In this document: one piece after another, positions 1 through 5,762 of the stretch
Numbering within the stretch: position 1 is the first letter of the stretch
Layout of the letters: each line of letters begins with the position of its first letter
NCBI GenBank assembly: GCA_003564655.1
Contig: PXES01000211.1
Coordinates: 1-5,762 of the forward strand
Length of the DNA stretch: 5,762 bases
Direction: 5' to 3'
Source: Paracoccaceae bacterium
GTDB lineage: Bacteria > Pseudomonadota > Alphaproteobacteria > Rhodobacterales > Rhodobacteraceae
Made by a program: the position numbers and the translations under genes
Notes under the pieces: generated by a model
Databases searched by the model: none
What the model saw: the letters and a program-made list of their open reading frames with translations, nothing else
What the model was told of the DNA's origin: nothing

Positions 1-822
1 CACGGCGCCGTAGAGCCGCCGGGTCAGACCGGCCTCGGTCAGCGGGCGGGTGATGTAATCGGCGTTGTAGCGCACCTCGCGCAGCACCCAGTCGGGCAGC
101 ACCGACACCCCGCGCCCAGAGGCGACCAAGAGCAGGATCACCGCCGTCAGTTCGACCTGCCGCACGGCGCGCGGCTCGACCTTGGCGGGCGTCAGAAGCT
201 GGGTGAACACATCCAGCCGCGCGCGCTCGACCGGGTAGGTGATGAGCGTCTGGTCGCGGAAATCGGCAGCCTCGATGAAGGGTTTCTCGGCCAGCGGGCT
301 GGTGGCGGCGGCGACAAAGACGGGCTCGTAGTCGAAAAGCGGCAGGAACTGGAGGCCCGCGATCTCCTCCGGGTCGGAAGAGACGACCAGATCGACCTCT
401 TCGCGCCGCAGCGCGGGCAGCGCGTCAAAGGCGAGGCCCGGGCGGATATCGACATCGACATCGGGCCAGGCATGGCGGAAGCGTTCGAGCACCGGAAACA
501 GCCAGTCGAAACAGGCGTGGCACTCGATGGCGATATGCAGCCGCCCCGATGACCCCTTGCGCAGCCCGGTGAATTCCTCTTCCAGGGCGGCGACGCGGGG
601 CAGGATATCCTCGGCCGCGCGCAGCATCTTCAGCCCCGCCGCTGAGAGTTTCAGGGGCTTGGAGCGGCGCACAAACAGCTCCACCCCCGCCTGCTCCTCG
701 ATCCCCTTGACCTGATGCGACAGCGCGGATTGCGTCATGTTCAGCAGATCGGCGGCGCGGGCCAGCCCGCCGGCCTCGTGAATCGCCTTGATCGTGCGCA
801 GGTGGCGGAACTCTATATGCAT
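1..822 (-). CDS. metR: LysR-family transcriptional regulator MetR (partial, C-terminus off the window)
   Basis: A LysR-type DNA-binding regulator of methionine genes; characterised MetR proteins use homocysteine as co-effector and regulate metE, metH, metF and themselves. The frame is open from the ATG at 822-820 to the window edge, giving 274 residues. I translated it by hand; only a few tens of residues should be missing, since family members are about 300 long. Residues 1-60 form the winged helix-turn-helix, with the recognition segment around TQSALSHQ (30-37). The effector domain begins near residue 95 with LHIAIECHAC (95-104); the IECH stretch is a hallmark of MetR within LysR proteins. 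Further MetR-like stretches are FDYEPVFVAA, TYPVERARLDV and a final RLYGAV. The gene is divergent from metF across 88 bases that contain a MetR-type palindrome, the standard LysR arrangement. No clear Shine-Dalgarno precedes the ATG. Recognition is by remembered similarity to E. coli MetR. Confidence 0.93.
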   Translation of the reverse strand, partial: MHIEFRHLRTIKAIHEAGGLARAADLLNMTQSALSHQVKGIEEQAGVELFVRRSKPLKLSAAGLKMLRAAEDILPRVAALEEEFTGLRKGSSGRLHIAIECHACFDWLFPVLERFRHAWPDVDVDIRPGLAFDALPALRREEVDLVVSSDPEEIAGLQFLPLFDYEPVFVAAATSPLAEKPFIEAADFRDQTLITYPVERARLDVFTQLLTPAKVEPRAVRQVELTAVILLLVASGRGVSVLPDWVLREVRYNADYITRPLTEAGLTRRLYGAV

Positions 823-850
823 GTCCGGCTCATGATCGTGTTGAGGATAA

Positions 851-863
851 TGAATTGGTTTCA
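851..863. promoter_or_regulatory. Putative MetR operator in the metR-metF intergenic region
   Basis: The sequence TGAATTGGTTTCA fits TGAA-N5-TTCA, with both four-base half-sites of the enterobacterial MetR consensus perfect; the central base is G rather than the common T. It is the only such site I noticed in the window, and lies between the divergent starts of metR (822) and metF (911), where a LysR regulator would autoregulate and control its neighbour. Its centre is 35 bases upstream of the metR ATG and 54 bases upstream of the metF ATG. I cannot assign -35 and -10 elements with confidence. TTGAGG (841-846) with CATTCG (864-869) at 17-bp spacing is possible for metF, and would place the box inside the promoter spacer. 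Confidence 0.7.
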
Positions 864-895
864 CATTCGCGCGCATGGCACAAGATGGCACCCCC

Positions 896-902
896 AGAGG
901 AG
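896..902 (+). promoter_or_regulatory. Shine-Dalgarno that fixes the metF start
   Basis: AGAGGAG is a strong Shine-Dalgarno match, with 8 bases between it and the ATG at 911. The earlier in-frame ATG at 875 has no comparable site, and its 12 extra residues (MAQDGTPRGVLP) would include the Shine-Dalgarno itself. The start at 911 is therefore preferred. Confidence 0.85.
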
Positions 903-910
903 TGCTGCCC

Positions 911-1777
911 ATGCCCGCCCCGCGCGTGTCTTTCGAATTCTTCCCGCCCAAATCGCTCGAGGCGAGTTTCCGGCTGTGGGAGACCGTGCGCCTCCTCGCC
1001 CCGCTGGCACCCGAGTTCGTGTCGGTGACCTATGGCGCGGGTGGCACGACGCGGCAGCTGACGCATGAGGCGGTGACCACCATCGGCACGCAGTTCGGGC
1101 TGAACGTGGCCGCGCATCTGACCTGTGTGGATGCCACGCGGGCCGAAACGCTGGAGATCGCGCAGAACTACGCGCGCGCCGGTGTCCGCGAGGTCGTGGC
1201 GCTGCGGGGCGATCCGCCGAAAGGGCAGGGGCGGTTCGAGGCGCATCCCGATGGCTTCGCGAATTCGGTCGAGTTGATCGAGGCGCTGGCCGCGACCGGC
1301 GATTTCACGCTGCGCGTGGGCGCATATCCCGAACCGCACCCCGAGGCGGCGGATGACCGCGCCGATGTGGCCTGGCTGAAGCGCAAATTCGCCGCCGGGG
1401 CCGACAGTGCGATCACGCAATTCTTTTTCGAGGCCGAAACCTTCCTGCGTTTCCGCGATGCCTGCGCGCGCGAAGGCATCGACCGGCCCGTCATCCCGGG
1501 GATCGTGCCGATCGAGAACTGGGCGGGCATCCGCAAATTCGCGCTGGCGACCGGGGCGCGGGTGCCGCAATGGCTGGACGAGGCGTTCGAGAAGGCCACT
1601 CGCGACGGGCGCGAGAACCTGCTCGCCACGGCGCTGTGTACCGAGTTGTGCGACAAACTGCTGCGCGAGGGGGTGGAGGATCTGCATTTCTACACTCTCA
1701 ACCGGGCGCATCTGACGCGCGATGTCTGTCACGCGCTGGGCGCGGTGCCTGACGTGGCGCTGGAGAAGGTGGCCTGA
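911..1777 (+). CDS. metF: Methylenetetrahydrofolate reductase
   Basis: Cytosolic FAD enzyme that reduces 5,10-methylene-tetrahydrofolate to 5-methyl-tetrahydrofolate, the methyl donor for methionine synthesis. The 288-residue product is close to the E. coli length of 296 and covers a complete TIM-barrel MTHFR. Visible motifs from the ATG at 911: SFEFFPPK (7-14), where E9 corresponds to catalytic Glu28 of E. coli MetF; TYGAGGTTR (40-48); AHLTC (68-72); LRGDPP (98-103), where D101 corresponds to Asp120 near the flavin; GAYPE (137-141); QFFF (170-173), where Q170 corresponds to substrate-binding Gln183; and HFYTLNR (259-265) near the C-terminus. No key residue is missing. It is divergent from metR and probably activated by it. 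It is not obviously co-transcribed with metZ, because a large hairpin, a possible promoter and a riboswitch with terminator lie between them. Confidence 0.97.
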   Translation: MPAPRVSFEFFPPKSLEASFRLWETVRLLAPLAPEFVSVTYGAGGTTRQLTHEAVTTIGTQFGLNVAAHLTCVDATRAETLEIAQNYARAGVREVVALRGDPPKGQGRFEAHPDGFANSVELIEALAATGDFTLRVGAYPEPHPEAADDRADVAWLKRKFAAGADSAITQFFFEAETFLRFRDACAREGIDRPVIPGIVPIENWAGIRKFALATGARVPQWLDEAFEKATRDGRENLLATALCTELCDKLLREGVEDLHFYTLNRAHLTRDVCHALGAVPDVALEKVA

Positions 1778-1796
1778 GCGGGGTGCGCCCCCGCGA

Positions 1797-1821
1797 CCCG
1801 CGCCCGCGGCCCGCGCCCGCG
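1797..1821. repeat. Two tandem copies of a 12-base GC-rich direct repeat
   Basis: CCCGCGCCCGCG occurs at 1797-1808 and again at 1810-1821, a 13-base period. The second copy forms part of the left arm of the large hairpin that follows. An inverted, slightly shorter copy (CGCGGGCGCGG, 1853-1863) lies in the right arm. No coding function is apparent. Replication slippage, or duplication of part of the hairpin arm, is the simplest origin. Confidence 0.8.
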
Positions 1822-1863
1822 AGGCGTGCCCACCCCCCCACCCCGCACGCCTCGCGGGCGCGG
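1811..1863. repeat. Perfect 19-bp inverted repeat (strong hairpin) downstream of metF
   Basis: The arms 1811-1829 and 1845-1863 are perfectly complementary over 19 bp and almost entirely G and C. They enclose a 15-base loop (1830-1844) made only of C with two A residues. It begins 33 bases after the metF stop codon and ends 10 bases before a possible metZ promoter. A 3'-end-protecting or terminator role for the metF mRNA is plausible, but no T-tract follows on either strand, so it is not a canonical intrinsic terminator. A shorter hairpin (GCGGGG 1778-1783 with CCCCGC 1789-1794) lies directly after the stop codon. Confidence 0.85.
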
Positions 1864-1873
1864 CCCATGGGTC

Positions 1874-1902
1874 TTGACCCCCGCCGGAAAACTGCGTAGC
1901 GC
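1874..1902 (+). promoter_or_regulatory. Possible sigma-70-type promoter for the metZ leader
   Basis: TTGACC (1874-1879) is a good -35 hexamer. At 17-bp spacing it is followed by TAGCGC (1897-1902), a weak -10. Transcription would start near 1909, just ahead of the aptamer at 1925, so the position fits a riboswitch leader. The poor -10 keeps this tentative. Confidence 0.4.
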
Positions 1903-1924
1903 AACCGGGTGCGGCGCTGCCGCC

Positions 1925-1978
1925 CGTGGCGCTTTGTTACCGGATTGCGGGCCACGTTAATCCACCCGCTAAAGAGGT
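1925..1978 (+). promoter_or_regulatory. SAM-II (SAM-alpha) riboswitch aptamer upstream of metZ
   Basis: Matches the SAM-II class, known mainly from alphaproteobacterial leaders of metA, metX, metZ and related genes. P1 is CGTGGC (1925-1930) paired with GCCACG (1951-1956). The loop carries TTTGTTACCGGATTGC (1933-1948), and the 3' part carries CACGTTAAT (1953-1961) and GCTAAAGAGG (1968-1977); these are the conserved sequence blocks. The H-type pseudoknot can form from GCGG (1947-1950) with CCGC (1966-1969), extended by ACC (1939-1941) with GGT (1976-1978). SAM binding is expected to stabilise the pseudoknot and shut off metZ. Class assignment is from remembered consensus, not a covariance search. 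Confidence 0.9.
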
Positions 1979-1988
1979 CTGGGTGCAG

Positions 1989-2023
1989 CCCCCGGCCTTG
2001 CCAAGGTCCGGGGGTTTTCTTTT
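1989..2023 (+). terminator. Intrinsic terminator, expression platform of the SAM-II riboswitch
   Basis: CCCCCGG (1989-1995) pairs with CCGGGGG (2008-2014). After a single bulged T (2007) the stem continues as CCTT (1996-1999) with AAGG (2003-2006) around a GCC loop. TTTTCTTTT (2015-2023) follows at once. This is a textbook rho-independent terminator 19 bases before the metZ start and 10 bases after the aptamer, so attenuation in the metZ leader is the natural reading. Confidence 0.92.
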
Positions 2024-2027
2024 GGCC

Positions 2028-2034
2028 GGAAGGG
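2028..2034 (+). promoter_or_regulatory. Shine-Dalgarno that fixes the metZ start
   Basis: GGAAGGG lies 8 bases before the ATG at 2043 and just after the terminator T-tract. The reading frame stays open upstream to a GTG at 1926, but that codon lies inside the P1 stem of the riboswitch. The upstream 39 codons are leader RNA, not protein. Confidence 0.85.
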
Positions 2035-2042
2035 TCGGCGCG

Positions 2043-3224
2043 ATGACACAAGGCAAGGGACGGCGCACGACGCTGGTGCATCACGGCGCGCGGCGCAGCC
2101 AGTACGGCGAGGTAGCCGAGGCGATTTATCTGACGCAGGGCTTCGTCTACCCCAGCGCCGAGGCCGCCGAGGCGCGCTTTCTCGACTCGGGCCCCGACGA
2201 GTTCATCTATGCGCGCTACGGCAATCCGACCGTCGCCGCCTTCGAGGAGCGCATCGCCGCGATCGAGGGAACCGAGGACGCCTTTGCCGCCGCCTCGGGG
2301 ATGGCGGCGGTGTCGGGCGCGCTGATGGCGATGTTGCGGGCGGGCGATCATGTCGTCTCCAGCCGGGCGCTGTTCGGGTCATGCCTCTATGTGCTCGAAG
2401 AGGTGCTCACCCGCTACGGCGTCACGGTCGATTTCGTCGATGGCACCGATCCGCAGGCCTGGGCCACGGCAATCCGGCCGGGGACCAAGGCCGTGTTCCT
2501 CGAGACCGTCTCGAACCCCACTCTAGAGGTGATCGACCTTGCCGATGTCGCGCGGCGCGCCCATGCGGTCGGGGCCTGCGTCATTGTGGACAATGTCTTT
2601 GCAACCCCCGTCTTCAGCCGCGCGGTCGAACTGGGCGCGGATGTGGTGGTCTATTCGGCGACCAAGCATATCGACGGGCAGGGCCGCGCCCTGGGCGGCG
2701 TGATCTGCGGCACCCGCGACTTCATCCGCAAGACGGTTGAACCCTACATGAAGCACACCGGCGGCGCGCTGTCGCCCTTCAACGCCTGGATCATGCTGAA
2801 CGGGCTGACCACGCTCGATCTGCGCGTGCGCGCACAGGCGGCCTCGGCACAGGCGATTGCCGAGGCGCTGCAGGGTGATGCGAAGCTCGCGCGCGTGCTT
2901 TATCCGGGGCTGCCGGGCCATCCGCAGCACGGCGTTGCAGGCGCGCAGATGGGCGGTTTCGGCACGGTACTGTCGCTCGATCTGGCGGGCGGGCGCGATG
3001 CGGCTTTCCGCTTTCTGAACGCGCTGCAAGTGATTGTGATCTCGAACAATCTTGGTGACGCGCGCAGCATCGTCACGCATCCCGCCACAACCACTCACCA
3101 GCGCCTCGCACCCGAGCGGCGGGCGGCCCTGGGCATTACCGAGGGGCTGGTGCGGCTGTCCGTGGGGCTGGAGGATACGGACGATCTGATCGCCGATCTG
3201 CGCCAGGCGCTCGCGCAGGCCTGA
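2043..3224 (+). CDS. metZ: O-succinylhomoserine sulfhydrylase
   Basis: Pyridoxal-phosphate enzyme of the Cys/Met metabolism (gamma) family. It makes homocysteine directly from an activated homoserine ester and sulfide, bypassing cystathionine. The 393-residue product is full length for MetZ. Visible features: YARYGNPT (56-63) for cofactor phosphate contacts from the partner subunit; ASGMAAV (84-90); SNPTLEVID (157-165); VDNVFATP (182-189), with D183 expected to contact the pyridine nitrogen; SATKHIDGQGR (205-215), with K208 the Schiff-base lysine; NLGDARSIVTHP (336-347); and LVRLSVGLED (369-378), with R371 the expected substrate-carboxylate arginine. The preceding SAM-II riboswitch supports a methionine role. 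Use of succinyl rather than acetyl ester is inferred from family naming and cannot be read from the sequence; MetY-like or MetB-like activity is the alternative. Confidence 0.94.
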   Translation: MTQGKGRRTTLVHHGARRSQYGEVAEAIYLTQGFVYPSAEAAEARFLDSGPDEFIYARYGNPTVAAFEERIAAIEGTEDAFAAASGMAAVSGALMAMLRAGDHVVSSRALFGSCLYVLEEVLTRYGVTVDFVDGTDPQAWATAIRPGTKAVFLETVSNPTLEVIDLADVARRAHAVGACVIVDNVFATPVFSRAVELGADVVVYSATKHIDGQGRALGGVICGTRDFIRKTVEPYMKHTGGALSPFNAWIMLNGLTTLDLRVRAQAASAQAIAEALQGDAKLARVLYPGLPGHPQHGVAGAQMGGFGTVLSLDLAGGRDAAFRFLNALQVIVISNNLGDARSIVTHPATTTHQRLAPERRAALGITEGLVRLSVGLEDTDDLIADLRQALAQA

Positions 3225-3293
3225 GCAGGGGGCACCGGGAAAAAACCTGTGGACGCGCCAGATGCGCTGCCTATCTTTCCGCAGGCAGTCAGC

Positions 3294-3300
3294 AAGGAAG
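3294..3300 (+). promoter_or_regulatory. Shine-Dalgarno that fixes the folE2 start
   Basis: AAGGAAG stands 6 bases before the ATG at 3307. An earlier in-frame ATG at 3262 would add 15 residues of unlikely composition and would have this site inside the coding region, so 3307 is preferred. Confidence 0.85.
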
Positions 3301-3306
3301 CCCATC

Positions 3307-4398
<1,092 letters not shown>

Positions 4399-4461
4399 AG
4401 CCGCGTTGGCGGGGCGAGAACGGGTGTTCCGCCTCGCGCGCCCTTGCGCTACCGTGCGGCC

Positions 4462-5409
4462 ATGACCGAGACCCAGCGCCCGATCCTGACTGTGACGCTC
4501 AACCCTGCGCTCGACCTGTCGGCGCGGGTCGAGGCGATGGTGCCGGGGCTGAAGCTGCGGCTTGACGCACCGGTGGTCGAGCCGGGCGGCGGGGGTGTCA
4601 ATGTCGCGCGGGTGATCAGTGCGCTGGGCGGTTCGGTGACGGCCTGGGCAGCGCTGGGCGGTGCCAGCGGCGAGCAGCATCGCGCGTTGATGACGCAGGC
4701 GGGGGTTGCACCGCATGTGTTCGACCTGCCGGGCGACACGCGCGCGACCTGGGCTGTCACTGACGCCGAGGGCCGGCAATTCCGACTGCAACTGCCTGGC
4801 CCCGACTGGACCGAGGCGCTGTGCGCGCGCGCCCTTGACGATATCTGCGCGGCGGCGAAGGGCCTCGTTGTGCTGTCAGGCAGCCAGCCGCCGGGCGTGC
4901 CGGTGGATTTCGCATCGCAGCTTTGCGCGCGGCTGGGGGCGGAGCGGCTGGCCGTGGACACTTCGGGCGCGGCGCTAGATCATCTCTGTGCGGGCGGGGC
5001 GACAGGGCTCATGCTGCTGCGGCTCGATCAGGCCGAGGCCGCGCGGGTGGCGGGGCAGGAACTGTCCTTGGCAGAGGCCCCTGCACTGGCCCGCGCACTG
5101 CATGCGCGCGGGCTTGCCACGCATGTCTGTATCGCGCGCGGGGCCGCCGGGTCGGTCATGGCCGCGCCCGACGCGCTCTGGTCCTGTGCCCCCCCGCGGG
5201 TGAAGGTCGAAAGCATCGTTGGCGCGGGGGACAGCTTCACCGGGGCGTTCGTTCTGGCCCTGGCGCGCGGTGCGCCCGCGCGTGAGGCGTTGCAGGCGGG
5301 CACGGCGGCGGCGGCCGCTGCGGTGATGACCGGCGGCAGCGCGCTGTGCCGCGCCGAGGATGTCGCGCGCCTCGCGCCCGACTGTCGGTTGGAAGAGGTC
5401 CCCGCGTGA
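4462..5409 (+). CDS. PfkB-family sugar-phosphate kinase, resembling 6-phosphofructokinase 2
   Basis: A ribokinase/PfkB-fold cytosolic kinase that phosphorylates a sugar phosphate with ATP. At 315 residues it is full length for the family (E. coli Pfk-2 has 309). The N-terminal half reads like Pfk-2: TLNPALD (12-18), GLKLRLDAPVVEPGGGGVNVAR (29-50 by position), LGG (65-67), R94 in the TR motif, and SGSQPPGV (139-146). The C-terminal signature VGAGDSFTG (253-261) holds the catalytic base D257. The residues expected to bind fructose 6-phosphate (D18, K31, N47, R94, S139) are all present. Oddly, the usual KPN of the KPNxxE Mg-ATP motif is replaced by RLD (187-189), with E192 kept. The start is the ATG at 4462; an upstream in-frame TTG at 4444 is less likely. 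No good Shine-Dalgarno is present. 1-Phosphofructokinase (FruK) or tagatose-phosphate kinase are alternatives. It follows folE2 after 63 bases and precedes trkH. Confidence 0.85.
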   Translation: MTETQRPILTVTLNPALDLSARVEAMVPGLKLRLDAPVVEPGGGGVNVARVISALGGSVTAWAALGGASGEQHRALMTQAGVAPHVFDLPGDTRATWAVTDAEGRQFRLQLPGPDWTEALCARALDDICAAAKGLVVLSGSQPPGVPVDFASQLCARLGAERLAVDTSGAALDHLCAGGATGLMLLRLDQAEAARVAGQELSLAEAPALARALHARGLATHVCIARGAAGSVMAAPDALWSCAPPRVKVESIVGAGDSFTGAFVLALARGAPAREALQAGTAAAAAAVMTGGSALCRAEDVARLAPDCRLEEVPA

Positions 5410-5430
5410 GCGGGGCCGGGGCGCGGGCCG

Positions 5431-5762
5431 ATGCTTGACGCGCGGCCGGTCATCCATCTGATCGGCCTTCTGGGGCTTGCCATGGGCGTGCTGATGCTGG
5501 TGCCGATGCTGCTCGACTGGCAGGCGGGCGATGGCAACTGGTGGGCCTTCGCGCGCGCGAGTTTCGTCATCTGCCTGATCAGCGGGATCGCCGCGCTCTC
5601 GACCCGCAACGCCATGGGCGAGGGGCTGTCGCGCCGCCAGTCCTTTCTGCTGACCGCGAGCCTCTGGGCGGCGCTGCCGGGGCTTGGCGCGCTGCCCTTC
5701 ATGCTGGGCGAGCCGGGCGCCGATCTGACCCACGCCTATTTCGAGGCGATGTCGGGCATGAC
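5431..5762 (+). CDS. trkH: TrkH-family potassium uptake protein (partial, N-terminal part)
   Basis: Inner-membrane, potassium-translocating subunit of the Trk system, which works with the cytosolic NAD-binding TrkA. The ATG at 5431 opens a frame that runs to the window edge (110 full codons of an expected 480 or so). Residues about 7-29, 40-57 and 72-92 are hydrophobic and form likely membrane segments. GALPFMLGEP (86-95) and YFEAMSGM (103-110) lead into the first pore loop; in the family the next residues complete the TTTG-like selectivity filter, of which only the first Thr (codon begun by AC) is in the window. It lies 21 bases after the pfkB-family stop codon with no distinct promoter and a poor Shine-Dalgarno, so co-transcription is likely. 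KtrB-like membership cannot be excluded from this fragment. Confidence 0.9.
   Translation, partial: MLDARPVIHLIGLLGLAMGVLMLVPMLLDWQAGDGNWWAFARASFVICLISGIAALSTRNAMGEGLSRRQSFLLTASLWAALPGLGALPFMLGEPGADLTHAYFEAMSGM

Noticed and set aside
830..1732. 300-residue minus-strand open frame across metF
   Set aside because: It lies antisense to metF, is Arg/His/Gln-rich with no recognisable motif, and is the usual product of GC-biased codons on the opposite strand. It would also run through the metF Shine-Dalgarno and the MetR-box region.
1778..1925. Small protein gene or CRISPR-like array in the metF-metZ gap
   Set aside because: The repeats here are 12-base GC tracts in tandem and inverted form, with no unique spacers. 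No start codon with a ribosome binding site opens a plausible frame.
3225..3306. Terminator, promoter or Zur operator between metZ and folE2
   Set aside because: I see only a run of six A residues, a short hairpin with a wobble pair (3266-3271 with 3284-3289) and a weak TATCTT. None is strong enough to list, and no AT-rich Zur-like palindrome is present.
4408..4437. Hairpin between folE2 and the kinase gene as a terminator
   Set aside because: GGCGG (4408-4412)/CCGCC (4429-4433), or GCGAG (4414-4418)/CTCGC (4433-4437), around GAAC-GGGT-GTTC give only short, interrupted stems, and no T-tract follows. Too weak to call.
4975..5733. 252-residue minus-strand open frame across the kinase gene and trkH
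   Set aside because: It is antisense to two genes with clear family signatures, and its Arg/Gln/Pro-rich, low-complexity content looks like a shadow frame.

Overview
This is a GC-rich stretch of bacterial chromosome. The family-level features (a MetR/MetF divergon, a SAM-II riboswitch in front of metZ, and a roughly 360-residue FolE2) point to an alphaproteobacterium, most likely in the Rhodobacterales/Rhodobacteraceae. The genus cannot be named from the sequence alone. It looks like ordinary core metabolism. I see no transposase, phage gene, CRISPR array, tRNA or rRNA.

Layout. Positions 1-822 (minus strand) hold most of a LysR-type regulator that matches MetR; its C-terminus lies off the left edge. 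An 88-base divergent intergenic region carries a perfect MetR-type half-site palindrome. It is followed by metF (911-1777, plus strand). Positions 1778-1925 hold no gene but contain a very strong 19-bp GC-rich hairpin, a 12-base direct repeat and a possible promoter. A SAM-II riboswitch (about 1925-1978) and an intrinsic terminator (1989-2023) then lead into metZ (2043-3224). After an 82-base gap comes folE2 (3307-4398), after a 63-base gap a PfkB-family sugar-phosphate kinase (4462-5409), and 21 bases later the 5' part of a TrkH-type potassium transporter gene (5431 to the right edge).

How the genes fit together. metF makes 5-methyl-tetrahydrofolate, the methyl donor for homocysteine methylation. 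metZ makes homocysteine by sulfhydrylation of an activated homoserine ester. MetR classically senses homocysteine. FolE2 makes the first committed intermediate of folate synthesis, the cofactor that MetF reduces. The left two thirds is therefore a methionine/one-carbon cluster with two separate control layers: a MetR site for metR/metF and a SAM-sensing leader for metZ. The pfkB-type gene and trkH belong to central carbon metabolism and ion transport, and have no obvious functional link to the methionine part.

The most interesting material is non-coding: the metZ leader, where aptamer, antiterminator and terminator strands overlap in a readable switch, and the large hairpin after metF. I found no undescribed multi-gene system here.
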